Below are positions 8,770-18,059 of a DNA stretch of 64,000 bases, in pieces. The translations under genes and the position numbers were made by a program. The stretch covers positions 558,001 to 622,000 of the forward strand of contig NZ_BMSV01000003.1 of NCBI RefSeq assembly GCF_014649335.1. Reading direction: 5' to 3'. Source of the stretch: Streptomyces roseolilacinus (GTDB lineage: Bacteria; Actinomycetota; Actinomycetes; Streptomycetales; Streptomycetaceae). The notes beneath the pieces were generated by a model. It saw nothing but the letters and a program-made list of their open reading frames with translations, made no database searches and was not told where the DNA came from. Each line of letters opens with the position of its first letter. The first letter of the stretch is position 1.

Positions 8770-9128
8770 GCCGCACGGGCGGCAACCGACGGGCCCCGCG
8801 TCACGGGCACGCCCGTGGACCCGCCGCGCGGCGACGAGCCGGCAGTCCGCCGCCATGGCGGGCGCCGCACGGCGGGTCCGGGCGCACGGGCGGCGGGGAC
8901 ACGCACCGTTCCACCTTCGGGGCCGTCTCCGCAGCCGACACCGATCGCCCCCGCGTCGGCAGCCGCCTCCGAAGCGCCTCGACCGCTGTCGGTCGACGCG
9001 GAGGACGCCTTCTGCCGGTCGGTCATCGGACGTCATGGGCCCAGCGGGACACGACTCGGACGTTAGGGGCCGGAGACGAGGGGTACCGATGACGGGCGGC
9101 GCTCCACGGGCCGCAGGGACGCTGGGAG
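8770..9128. other. Intergenic region before the molybdopterin oxidoreductase
   Basis: About 360 bp without a convincing gene; short frames here are compositionally poor. A small GC-rich inverted repeat (CACGGGC/GCCCGTG, 8802-8817) follows the DUF6766-like gene but its loop is very short. Confidence 0.35.
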
Positions 9129-11621
9129 GTGGACGTGGACGCGTCGGTGGACCGGATCGCGCAGCCATGGGGAAGCCGCACCCCGTACGGACGGCACGAG
9201 CCGTGGCCGGCGCGCGTCGACACGTACCTTGAGGCGGGCGTCGAACCGGACGACGTCCAGCAGTGGGTACAGGCCGCGTCGATCCTTCACTCCGACGGCG
9301 ACGCCATGGACATCGCCGTCGCAGACGGGCGCATCGTGGGCGTGCGGGGCCGGGCGCAGGACCGCGTCAACCACGGCCGACTGGGGCCGAAGGACCTCTT
9401 CGGGTGGCAGGCCAACGCCTCAGCCGACCGGCTGACCAGGCCACTCGTCCGCCAGGACGGGCGCCTGGTCGAGTGCGACTGGGACACCGCCATGAACCGG
9501 GTCGTCGCCTGCTCCCGCGGGCTGCTGGACGAGCACGGACCGGGCGCGATCGGCTTCTACACCAGCGGACAGCTGTTCCTGGAGGAGTACTACACGCTGG
9601 CGGTGCTGGCCCGGGCCGGGATCGGCACCAACCACCTGGACGGCAACACCCGCCTGTGCACCTCCACCGCCGCCGAGGCGCTGAAGGAGTCCTTCGGCTG
9701 TGACGGACAACCCGGCAGCTACGACGACATCGACCACGCCGACGTCATCGCCCTGTTCGGGCACAACCTCGCCGAGACGCAGCCGGTGCAGTGGATGCGG
9801 ATCCTCGACCGGTTGGAGGGCGCCGATCCTCCCCGCCTCGTGTGCGTCGATCCGCGTCCCACCCGGGTGGCCCGCGAGGCGACCGTCCACCTGGCGCCAC
9901 GCCTCGGCACGAACGTGGCCCTCCTCAACGCGCTCCTGCACGAGATCATCCGTGCGGACCGCGTGGACCACGACTACGTCGCGGCGCACACCGTCGGCTT
10001 CGACGAGCTCGCCTTCCGCGTGAAGGAGTACCCCCCGAAGCGGGCGGCCGACATCTGTGACGTGCCGGCCGCCCGGATCGAGGAGGCCGCAGAGCTCCTC
10101 GGGACGGCCGACCGGCTGCTGTCCACGGTGCTGCAGGGCGTCTACCAGTCCCACCAGGCCACCGCCGCCGCCGTGCAGGTCAACAACCTGCACCTGATCC
10201 GCGGCATGCTCGGCCGCCCGGGGGCCGGCGTTCTGCAGATGAACGGCCAGCCCACCGCCCAGAACACCCGTGAATGCGGCGCCAACGGCGACCTGCCGGG
10301 CTTCCGCAACTGGCAGAACAGCGAGCACGTCGCCGATCTGGCGCGAGTGTGGAACGTCGACCCGAAGACCATCCCGCACTACGCCCCGCCCACGCACGCG
10401 ATGCAGATGTTCCGCTACGCCGAGCAGGGCTCGATCCGCATGCTGTGGATCAGCGGCACCAACCCGGCGGTCTCGCTCCCGGAACTCGCCCGCATCCGCT
10501 CCATCCTGGCGCAGGACCGCCTCTTCGTGGTCGTCCAAGACCTGTTCCTCACCGAGACCGCCCAACTGGCGGACGTGGTCCTGCCTGCGGCGACGTGGGG
10601 AGAGAAGGCCGGCACGTTCACCAACGCCGACCGCACGGTGCACCTGTCCGACAAGGCGGTCGAGCCGCCCGGAGAGGCCAAACCCGACCTGGACATCTTC
10701 CTCGACTACGCGGCCCGCATGGACTTCCGCGACAAGGACGGCGGCCCGCTGGTCACCTGGCACGACCCGGAGTCCGCCTTCGAGGCGTGGAAACGCTGCA
10801 GCGCCGGACGTCCCTGCGACTACACCGGCCTCACCTACGACAAGCTGCGCGGCGGCAGCGGCATCCAGTGGCCGTGCAACGAACAGGCCCCGGACGGCAC
10901 GGAACGCCTTTACACCGACGGCATCAGCTGGGCCCACCCCGACATCTGCGAGAACTACGGCAAGGACTTGGCGACCGGTGCGGCCGACAGCGTCGTCGAA
11001 TACCGCTCCCTCAATCCCGACGGCAAGGCCATGATCAAGGCAGCCGACTACCTCCCGCCCCACGAGGAGCCCACCGACGCGTACCCCTTCCAATTGACCA
11101 CGGGCCGCACCGTCTACCACTTCCACACCCGTACGAAGACGGCGCGGGCACCCCAGCTGAACGCCGCCGCCCCCGACGTGTGGGTGGAAGCGTCCGCCCC
11201 CGACGCCGCTGCGCTCGGACTCGGCGAAGGTGACTTGGTGGAGGTCACCACACCCCGCGGTGCCCTGCGGGGCCGGCTGCGGGTCACCGACATCCGGACC
11301 GGTCTGCTCTTCGTCCCCTTCCACTACGGCTACTGGGACACCGGGGCCGGGCACGCCCCCGGAGGCGACATCCCCGGGCGGGCCGCGAACGAGACGACCG
11401 TCACCGACTGGGACCCCGCCTCCAAGCAGCCGCTGTTCAAGACCGCCGCAGCCGCGCTGCGCCTGGTGGAGCGCGGCGACGGCCGTAGCGCCCCCGCGCC
11501 GACGACCGCTGCGTCCGCCCCCGCTTCCGGCGCCGTACCGGCCACGACCGGGGGCCCGTCCGCCCTCGTCACCCAGTCGGCCGACGGCACCTGGGACAGT
11601 CCCGAGGAGGAGAACCGGTGA
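9129..11621 (+). CDS. Molybdopterin-dependent oxidoreductase, large subunit type
   Basis: 830-aa member of the DMSO reductase superfamily (nitrate reductase/formate dehydrogenase-like), expected to bind bis-MGD. Family features are the DRLTRPLVR segment after the N-terminal domain, FGHNLAETQP, DPRPTRVAREAT, the NNLHLIRGMLGRPGAGVLQM..GQPTAQNTRECG region, LPAATWGEKAGTFTNADR and a C-terminal dinucleotide-binding domain (TTGRTVYHFHTRTKT). The N-terminus lacks the C-x2-C-x3-C [4Fe-4S] motif; the first Cys occurs only after residue 100. The last ~70 residues are an Ala/Pro-rich tail. No Tat signal is seen. The substrate is unknown. The next gene overlaps its stop. Confidence 0.88.
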   Translation: MDVDASVDRIAQPWGSRTPYGRHEPWPARVDTYLEAGVEPDDVQQWVQAASILHSDGDAMDIAVADGRIVGVRGRAQDRVNHGRLGPKDLFGWQANASADRLTRPLVRQDGRLVECDWDTAMNRVVACSRGLLDEHGPGAIGFYTSGQLFLEEYYTLAVLARAGIGTNHLDGNTRLCTSTAAEALKESFGCDGQPGSYDDIDHADVIALFGHNLAETQPVQWMRILDRLEGADPPRLVCVDPRPTRVAREATVHLAPRLGTNVALLNALLHEIIRADRVDHDYVAAHTVGFDELAFRVKEYPPKRAADICDVPAARIEEAAELLGTADRLLSTVLQGVYQSHQATAAAVQVNNLHLIRGMLGRPGAGVLQMNGQPTAQNTRECGANGDLPGFRNWQNSEHVADLARVWNVDPKTIPHYAPPTHAMQMFRYAEQGSIRMLWISGTNPAVSLPELARIRSILAQDRLFVVVQDLFLTETAQLADVVLPAATWGEKAGTFTNADRTVHLSDKAVEPPGEAKPDLDIFLDYAARMDFRDKDGGPLVTWHDPESAFEAWKRCSAGRPCDYTGLTYDKLRGGSGIQWPCNEQAPDGTERLYTDGISWAHPDICENYGKDLATGAADSVVEYRSLNPDGKAMIKAADYLPPHEEPTDAYPFQLTTGRTVYHFHTRTKTARAPQLNAAAPDVWVEASAPDAAALGLGEGDLVEVTTPRGALRGRLRVTDIRTGLLFVPFHYGYWDTGAGHAPGGDIPGRAANETTVTDWDPASKQPLFKTAAAALRLVERGDGRSAPAPTTAASAPASGAVPATTGGPSALVTQSADGTWDSPEEENR

Positions 11622-12109
11622 ACGGCGTCGCTTTCCTGTTGAGGGCCCTCCACCACGGCGAGAAGCACTTGACGAGGCACCTGACGGCCGTAGCCGAGCG
11701 CCACCGCACCGAGCACGAGGTTCACCACGTCGCCACGGACCTCGCCGGCTGGTCCCGCGAGCAGGTCCGGTGCCTGTCCGAAACCGCCGGTCACTACGGC
11801 TTGGACCTCGACGACTCCGCCGACACACGCCTCCCGGCCCTGGTGTCCACGTTCAGGCAGAAGGCGTCCGAGGCGGTGTCACACCGCTCCGAGCCCGGGC
11901 TGCTGCTCCTGCGCGACCTGCGGGAGCTCCACCTCGGCGCCACGGAGAACTCCTTGCACTGGGAGATGCTCGCCCAGGCCGCACAGGCCACCCGGGACGA
12001 CCGACTTCTCGGCCTGGCCTCCGCGTGCCACCCGGCGACCCTGCGGCAGATGCGCTGGACCAACACCATGATCAAAAATCTCTCTCCGCAGATCCTGACC
12101 GGCCCGTGA
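11618..12109 (+). CDS. Small helical protein linked to the oxidoreductase
   Basis: 163-aa all-helical, His-rich protein (LLRALHHGEKHLTRHL, then AERHRTEHEVHHVATDLAGW). The GTG start overlaps the oxidoreductase stop by 4 nt, so the two are translationally coupled. The pattern of His and Glu along helices recalls ferritin-like or DUF892-type bundles, but I cannot confirm metal ligands. It may be a chaperone or electron-transfer partner of the molybdoenzyme; this is inference from linkage only. Confidence 0.65.
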   Translation: MNGVAFLLRALHHGEKHLTRHLTAVAERHRTEHEVHHVATDLAGWSREQVRCLSETAGHYGLDLDDSADTRLPALVSTFRQKASEAVSHRSEPGLLLLRDLRELHLGATENSLHWEMLAQAAQATRDDRLLGLASACHPATLRQMRWTNTMIKNLSPQILTGP

Positions 12110-13170
12110 CCGAAGGAGCCGCACGCAGTACGCGCGCCCGGCCGGTGCCGGCGTCGTCCGCTGTTCCGCGGGACCAGTGAAGACCTCGGCGTTCCGGCCC
12201 TGTCGGGTGAGGGACGGGGGCGGACCCTTCATCGTCGGGGGAGGGGAAACGGGCCGGGAGGGCGATCGGGCCTGAGGTGTCGGGCCTGCCGGAATCCGGC
12301 CTCGGTCAGAAGCGGGTTCGCGTCCCTGGCCGAACCATGCGGTGAGCTGTTCCCAGCGGAGATGCCCCCGGTGGCATGCACCCTTGGTGAACGGGCGGCC
12401 GGACACACCGCCGCAGATCCGCCGTCGCGATCGCGATGCAGGCCCTGTACGTACGGTTCGGCTCGTAAGCGGCCCGGGAGCTGTGCCGGAAGGCCACCTG
12501 TGGGCCGAGCCTGCACGACATGGAGGCCGCGCAGGTCAGGCTCTGCGGTTTCCCCGGAGGGCCGGACTCCTCGTTGTGTCTCGCGCGGTCGGGAAGCTTC
12601 TCGTTCGGCAATGCGTGTTTCCGAGAGGTTCCGTGTTTCTGCCCCCGTGCCGCTGCTTCAGCGTCTGTGGGTCCTACCGGCTTCTGCTGGTGACAACCTC
12701 CTACCCGGAGCCGTAGCCCTTCTGCGGCCGCCGCCACGTCTCGCCACCACGTGTAGGGCTGGACCAGCGTGGCGGCCCGGAAGGGGGCGCGTAGAGAAAA
12801 GTGTCAGGTACGGGGGAGTTGACCCATAGGTCAGGCACTGGCGGGTCCGGCCCCGCCGCTTGCGGCGGCGCCGGACCGTATCGCCTGCCGCCGCTCGCTG
12901 AACGTACGGGCACGCCCGACTGCCTTGGGGGCTGGTCTGCTGATACGAGGAAAGCAGGCCGGTTGCCGGTGCTTTACACCAGGGTGGGGTTCACTGGATC
13001 GCTGCGCTCTACGGCCAAACCGGCGCAACACCGTCCCACCCTTGAACGTCGAAAGTGGTTGCGGCAAGGGCAACCGCCTCTGGTGCCTGCTGCGCCGATT
13101 GCTTTCGTCAGACACCGGCCTCACAGGTGCCGGAGCGGCAGTGTGTCCATAGGTTTTGGAAACGGGTTCC
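12110..13170. other. 1-kb region without recognisable genes
   Basis: No frame here has convincing protein character on either strand. A strong GC hairpin is present at 12844-12877. The rest may be gene debris within the island-like region. Confidence 0.4.
12844..12877. terminator. GC-rich hairpin, possible terminator
   Basis: GGTCCGG/CCGGACC outer arms enclose a CCGCCGC/GCGGCGG inner stem with a TT-containing loop. There is no T-tract, as usual for Streptomyces terminators. It lies far from a gene end, so its role is uncertain. Confidence 0.4.
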
Positions 13171-13497
13171 CTATGAACGACCCAGCGCCTTGGCCAGCTG
13201 CTCTTTGTTCATCGATGAGCGGCCTTCGATGCCCCGGCTTTTTGCCTCCTGGTAGAGCTCGTCCCGGGTCGGCTTCTTCGAGCGGTTCCCGGACTTTTCG
13301 CCGCCGCGCTGAGAGGGGGACTTCCCCTGCGTGGAGCTCCGGCTGGCGGACTTCGCCTCACCGGAGCGGGCACGTTCCTTGTTCACTGTACGGGCCGCCA
13401 TCTCCTCGGCCCGGTCCTCGGACATGCCGCGCTTCTTGCCGCTGTCCTTGATGTGCTCGTACTGCCGTTCCCGCTTCGGGCTGGAACCTCGAGGCAT
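13171..13497 (-). CDS. Small basic protein with SAP/Rho-N-like C-terminus
   Basis: 108-aa hydrophilic protein. The N-terminal 80 residues are Lys/Arg/Ser/Glu-rich and disordered-looking (MPRGSSPKRERQYEHIKDSG). The last 30 (TRDELYQEAKSRGIEGRSSM, then NKEQLAKALGRS) match the Rho-N/SAP-like helix-extended-helix found in Streptomyces proteins often labelled plasmid stabilisation proteins. It may bind nucleic acid. The ATG at 13497 is chosen because the protein pattern begins there, although the frame is open further upstream. A weak sigma-B-like promoter candidate lies 86 bp upstream. Confidence 0.75.
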   Translation of the reverse strand: MPRGSSPKRERQYEHIKDSGKKRGMSEDRAEEMAARTVNKERARSGEAKSASRSSTQGKSPSQRGGEKSGNRSKKPTRDELYQEAKSRGIEGRSSMNKEQLAKALGRS

Positions 13498-14107
13498 GGC
13501 CTTTTCCTCTCGTTCGGCTCGGTGTCGCCATGCTGCCTTACTGGTGGCATATTCGCACGGCGGTTCTTTCGGTGCGATGCGCATTCCCTGTGAACCGGGG
13601 AAGTAACGAATGCTGCCTGAGAGCATGTGTGCCGAGTACCGCAGGAGAGCTCTTGTGGAAAGGTTCAGGGAGACGGGAGTCGTCAGCAGGGCAGTGGCTG
13701 CCGCTCCGGGTGCCACGGTGATGACGTGAACGGCGCCGTCGAGCGTGCCCAGCTCCGGATCAGGGGAATAAAATCAGATTGGGCAGGAATCCGGAGAGGA
13801 ACTGCACGCCTGTTTGAGCGGTCCGCACCCCCTACGGAAGCTCGTTTCGGCGGCAATTGACCGATCACGCGCTACTTTCGGTGCCTCGGCGCCGGTTTCT
13901 GATTGTGGTTACCGCGGCGTGGCAAGGGAACCCTCCCCACCAGCACGGCCGGCCGTTCAGTCGTGGTCGTGCGTTCTCCCAGGGGGACCTGCTACCCCGC
14001 TCGGGCTCCTCCACGCGGGTACGATGCACAGGAAGGCAGGGACCGGCCCGGTTGAGGTGACGGAAGACGCCACGCACGAGCCATGGCCCCGCAACACGGC
14101 ACAGGCT
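13498..14107. other. Intergenic region
   Basis: About 610 bp without a convincing gene. On the minus strand 13583-13607 reads GTTAC-N14-GGGAAT, loosely like a Streptomyces sigma-B-type promoter for the gene at 13497. The rest has no recognised structure. Confidence 0.35.
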
Positions 14108-14777
14108 TCACCCCAGCGCGCGGCGTACCAGCACCTCGTAGGCCCCGGGGGTGTCGTTCTCGACCACGGGGGAGCCGGCACCGGGCTCGCCCTCCCAGCG
14201 CAGGTTGATGCCCGGGTTGTGGACGTCGGACCCGTCCGGGAGGAAGAAGTGCGGGCTGCCCTGCACCTTGTCGTGGTACTCACGGTAGTCGCGCATCATC
14301 GCGCCGCGGGCGCTGCCGGTGTCGAGGTCTTCGGCCAGCGCGTCGGCGTCCACCCGGTCGCAGACGGAGGCGATGTCCAGGACCTCGTGGTGCAGCGAGA
14401 TGCACCGGCTGTCGCGGAAGAACGCCAGCCGCAGCGCCATGTCCGTCTGCTCGGCGGCCGCGTATGACTGGGCTTTCGCGGTGTGCACGCCTCGTTCACC
14501 GGGGTGACGGTCACCGGCCAGGCCGATGGTCCTGCTGCCACGGCTTGAATTCGAGTTCCGGGACCAGGTGTCCCACGACGGGGATCTCGGCGTCCAGGTA
14601 GTGCTTGGGGACCGGGAAGCGGTCGACGTCCTCCGGCAGGAAGAGGCGGTGGTCCACGCGCAGCCGATCCTGCGCCCGCTCGCGGGCGGCGTACAGCCGG
14701 GTCAGTCCCACCGTGGACCATGCGCACGCCACGTCCGTGTAGACGACCAGCGTGCCCGTTGCCACCTTGATCGTCAT
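14108..14777 (-). pseudogene. DsbA/FrnE-like thioredoxin-fold protein, frameshifted
   Basis: A start ATG with an excellent ribosome binding site (AGAAGGAGA) begins LVVYTDVACAWSTVGLTRLY, typical of DsbA-family (2-hydroxychromene isomerase/FrnE-like) proteins. The frame then breaks twice: after KPWQQD near 14535 and after PVNEA near 14495, each explained by loss of one base. The final frame (MALRLAFFRDSRCISLHHEV to YEVLVRRALG) restores the family's C-terminus. The active-site position shows CAWS rather than CxxC. Either a pseudogene or two sequencing errors; it is divergent from the dehydrogenase at 15096. Confidence 0.75.
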
Positions 14778-15095
14778 GGTGTCTCCTTCTCTTCCGGTGC
14801 CGTGCCGTCGACGGGCGCTGGGACGTGCCTCCGGGAGTACTCCTCGACCCGGGGCCGACGCACCGCTGTCCGGGTCGCCGGTCGGTCGGCACGGCGCGTG
14901 CGGTTCCACGGCGGCCGGCGATCGACGCCCGCTGAGGTCTGCCGACGTACCGGAGACCGCTGGCACGGCGAGGACCACTCCCGTCGCCGTACGTCCCTTC
15001 CCTTCCGTGCGGTGCGGCTCACCGACCCGTTTCGCCGGCGAGTGGTCGGGCACTCGCCAGCCGTCCGCCCGAACGCTTGAGGAGAGGGAGCGCCG

Positions 15096-16382
15096 ATGAA
15101 GGCCGTCGTGTGGCATGCCGTAGGTGACATACGTCTGGACGACGTGCCCGAGCCGAAGATCCAGGATCCGTACGACGCGATCGTGCGGATCACCACGTCC
15201 GCGATCTGCGGCACGGATCTGCACTTCGTCCGGGGCACGATGCCGGGCATGCGGGAAGGCAGGATCCTCGGCCACGAAGCCGTGGGGATCGTGGAGGAGG
15301 TCGGGCAGGGCGTACGGAACTTCCGGGCCGGTGACCGGGTGGTCGTGCCCTCCACGGTCGCCTGCGGTACGTGCAGCTACTGCCGTGCCGGCTACTACGC
15401 CCAGTGCGACAACGCCAACCCCGGCGGCCCGCAGGCGGGTACCGTCTTCTTCGGCGGGCCCGAGGCGGCCGGCGGCCTGGACGGGCTGCAGGCAGAGTAC
15501 GCCCGTATCCCCTACGCGCACGTCGGCCTGGTGCCGCTGCCGGACACGGTCGACGACGCCCAGGCGATCCTGCTGTCCGACATCTACCCGACCTCCTGGT
15601 TCGGTGCCAGGCTCGCGGAGGTCGGGAGCGGTGACACCGTGGCGATCGTGGGGGCCGGCCCCGTGGGCCAGGCCGCCGTCGCCTGTGCCCGTCTCCAGGG
15701 AGCCGGGAGGGTCATCGTGGTCGACGGTCTCGCGGACCGCCTGGAGCTCGCCCGGCGTCAGCACGCCGAGACCGTGGACTTCAACGCGGAGGACCCCGTC
15801 GAAGCGGTACGCGAACTCACCGGTGGGATCGGCGTCGACCGCGTCATCGACGCCGTGGGCGTCGACGCGCAGCGCCCGTCGCGCGGCCCCGCCGCCGACA
15901 CGCTGGGCGAACAGAACGAGCAGTTCGACCACGAACGCGATCAGGTGGCGCCCGAGCGGAACCCGGACGGTGACACCTGGGTGCCCGGCGACGCGCCGTC
16001 CCTCGCGGCCCGCTGGTCGGTGCAGATGGTGGCCAAGGCCGGGACCGTCGGGACGATCGGGGTCTATCCGCCGCAGGTCCAGCACTACCCGTTCGGCGAG
16101 GCGTTCATGAAGAACCTGACGCTGAGGAACGGCAACTGCAACCACCGGCGCTACCTGCCCCGCCTGGTGTCGCTGGTGGCCTCCGGCGCGTTGGACCCGA
16201 CACCACTGATCACCCAGTGGTCCGGGGCACAGGACGCGGTCGAGGCGTACCGGATGTTCGACCGGCGGGAGGCGGGCTGGACCAAGGTGGCACTCGGGCT
16301 GAGCGACCGGGGCGCGGTCGCCCCGGGCATGGGGGAGGCAGCCGGCACCGGCGCGTCCACCACCGCGGGCACCCAGGAGTGA
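15096..16382 (+). CDS. Zinc-dependent alcohol dehydrogenase family protein
   Basis: 428-aa medium-chain dehydrogenase resembling glutathione-independent formaldehyde dehydrogenases. Catalytic zinc ligands are seen in CGTDLHF (near 38) and GHEAVG (near 58); the structural zinc cluster is CGTCSYCRAGYYAQC (near 89-103). The NAD-binding motif GAGPVGQAA is near residue 187. It has an extended middle region (about 255-300) and a low-complexity Gly/Ala/Thr tail. GGAGAGGGAG precedes the ATG. It is divergent from the broken DsbA-like gene. The substrate, an alcohol or aldehyde, is unknown. Confidence 0.88.
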   Translation: MKAVVWHAVGDIRLDDVPEPKIQDPYDAIVRITTSAICGTDLHFVRGTMPGMREGRILGHEAVGIVEEVGQGVRNFRAGDRVVVPSTVACGTCSYCRAGYYAQCDNANPGGPQAGTVFFGGPEAAGGLDGLQAEYARIPYAHVGLVPLPDTVDDAQAILLSDIYPTSWFGARLAEVGSGDTVAIVGAGPVGQAAVACARLQGAGRVIVVDGLADRLELARRQHAETVDFNAEDPVEAVRELTGGIGVDRVIDAVGVDAQRPSRGPAADTLGEQNEQFDHERDQVAPERNPDGDTWVPGDAPSLAARWSVQMVAKAGTVGTIGVYPPQVQHYPFGEAFMKNLTLRNGNCNHRRYLPRLVSLVASGALDPTPLITQWSGAQDAVEAYRMFDRREAGWTKVALGLSDRGAVAPGMGEAAGTGASTTAGTQE

Positions 16383-16526
16383 CACCCTCCCGGTCGGGGA
16401 AGACCGGCCCGTCGACGGAGCCCGCTACTTCGACAGTGACGGCGAACAGTAACCCGTCCCGCACTGTCCGCCGCACTCCATCCGCCAGACCTGCGCCTCG
16501 TGGGCGGCGCAGAAGGGAGTCTCGCT

Positions 16527-17437
16527 CTAGGCACTGTCTGACAAACGATCTTGGATGGGTTCACGGAGCCAGAGGATGAGTGCCGCGAGGTGGAGTCCGG
16601 CCTTGTAACGGGCGGCGAGTTTGTCGAAGCGGGTGGCGATCGCGTGGAACTGCTTGAGCCGGTCGAAGAATCGTGCGACCACGTTGCGGGCCTTGTGAAG
16701 CTCCCGGTCGAAGGCCGGTGGCCTGCCGCCGGTCTGATCGCGTCGCAGGCGGTTGGCCTTCCGATTCGCCCGCTGCGGGATCACCGCCCGGATACCCTTG
16801 CGCCGCAGGGACCGGCGGATCGCCCGGGACGAATGCGCCTTGTCCGCGATGACCGCGTCGGGTCTGCGGCAGGGCCGGCCGGCCCCGGTCCGGGGCACCC
16901 TCACGCCGTCCATGACCGTGTCGAAGACGGTGGAATCGTCGACGTTGCCGGGCGTGACGACGACGGCCACGGGCAGGCCACGGCCGTCGCAGGTGAGATG
17001 GACTTTGGTGGTCAGCCCACCGCAGGACCGGTCCGGCGCCTGGCCAGCCGATGTGCATGCCGGATCTTCCCATTCGCCCCCGCCACCGTTCCTTTTTGCG
17101 GGCTCCGGCCCCATGCTGATGGGCCCGGTTGATCGTGGAGTCGACCGACACGGTCCACTCCACGGCTCCGACCGAGTCGTCGCGGACCTGGACCTGCTCG
17201 AGCAGACGGGGCCCAGGTGCCGTCCGCCTCCCAGCGGGCGAACCGCTCATAGACCGTCTGCCACGGCCCATAGCGTTCCGGCAGGTCACGCCACGGCGCA
17301 CCGGTCCGCAACCGCCACCACATCACGTTGATCACCTGCCGGTGATCCCGCCACGGCCGCCCACGACCGTCAACACCCGGCAGCAGCGGCGCTATCCGCT
17401 CCCACACCGCATCCGTCAACTCACCACGACCCACCAC
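16527..17437 (-). pseudogene. IS5-family transposase, multiple frame changes
   Basis: The first frame (MVGRGELTDAVWERIAPLLP to RWEADGTW) carries the N-terminal DUF4096-type domain. The second (LLEQVQVRDD, SVDSTINRAHQHGAGARKK) holds the first catalytic Asp. The third (SCGGLTTKVHLTCDGRGLPV to LILWLREPIQ) holds the remaining DDE region. One shift at the GGCCCC run could be programmed; a further one or two single-base losses near 17060-17090 cannot be, so the gene is probably dead. The stop codon TAG comes from the CTAG target duplication. Confidence 0.8.
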
Positions 17438-17459
17438 AAGATCAATTATCAGACAGGTC
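16531..17459 (-). mobile_element. IS5-family insertion sequence with CTAG target duplication
   Basis: The element is about 0.93 kb and carries a degenerate IS5-type transposase. Imperfect terminal inverted repeats begin GCACTGTCTGACAAACGATC (left) and GACCTGTCTGATAATTGATC (right, reverse complement), matching at about 15 of 20 positions. CTAG flanks it on both sides (16527-16530 and 17460-17463), a typical IS5-group target duplication. It lies directly against the truncated integrase gene. Confidence 0.85.
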
Positions 17460-17902
17460 CTAGCCGCCTACGTCCTCCAATACCCAGCCGTCGAAGTCGA
17501 GCTGCCGTGGGGAGGCCCGGAACCGGAGAGAGGCAGGCGTTCCCGCTCGCCCTGACCACGACGTACGGCAACGCGATCCGTGCCAATCTCTTCAACGACG
17601 AGGTCTGGAAGCCTGCCCTCGCCAAGGCCGGCGTCATCCCCGTGCGGGAGAAGGGAAAGCGCTGGAAGGCATCCCGCAAGGACGGCTTCCACGTCCTCCG
17701 ACACACCTACGCCTCGGTCGTCCTCGAAGCCGGTGAATCCGTGGTCACCCTCGCCCGATGGCTCGGCCACTCCAGTCCGACCATTACCCTCGACCACTAC
17801 GCCCACTTCATGCCCGAAGCCGGCGGCAAGGGGCGCGCGGCCCTCGACGCACTCCTCGACGCGGTCCCCGAGTACGTCCCGGAGAATCTCACCTCCCTAT
17901 GA
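17460..17902 (+). pseudogene. Tyrosine recombinase (phage-type integrase), 5'-truncated
   Basis: Sequence beginning exactly at the IS edge reads LAAYVLQYPAVEVELPWGGP, then shifts frame near 17532 and continues FPLALTTTYGNAIRANLFND to the stop at 17902. The catalytic C-terminal box is intact: HVLRHTYASVVLEAGESVVT, then LGHSSPTITLDHYAHFM with the catalytic Tyr. The N-terminal arm-binding and core-binding domains and the first catalytic Arg are missing. It is adjacent to the right-hand corA duplication copy, as expected for an integrase beside its attachment site. Confidence 0.85.
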
Positions 17903-17907
17903 CGGAC

Positions 17908-17935
17908 GGGTGGCACAGCACACGCTGTGCCACCC
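17908..17935. terminator. Perfect 12-bp stem after the integrase remnant
   Basis: GGGTGGCACAGC and GCTGTGCCACCC form a perfect stem with a 4-base loop, 6 bp after the integrase stop codon. Confidence 0.8.
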
Positions 17936-17961
17936 GTTCGCCATACGAGGGCTTTACGGGA

Positions 17962-17986
17962 CCAGGCAGCGATCGGCGCTGCCTGG
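17962..17986. terminator. Second hairpin between integrase and corA
   Basis: CCAGGCAGC and GCTGCCTGG form a perfect 9-bp stem with a 7-base loop; flanking GGG/CCC extend it imperfectly. It could terminate either strand or be part of an attachment region. Confidence 0.6.
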
Positions 17987-18059
17987 CCCTGCACCCTCAG
18001 TGACGGACACGGCGGCGACACGCCTGCCGCCACGCCGCAGCGGAGGCACGCAAGAGCAT

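Noticed and set aside
9420..11828. An 802-codon open frame on the minus strand opposite the molybdopterin oxidoreductase
   Set aside because: It is a GC-rich shadow: low-complexity Arg/Gly/Val/Asp-rich sequence with no domain pattern, while the plus-strand frame encodes a clear enzyme.
12801..13451. A 216-codon plus-strand frame in the 13-kb region
   Set aside because: It crosses the Rho-N-like gene antisense and has no coherent protein pattern or ribosome binding site.
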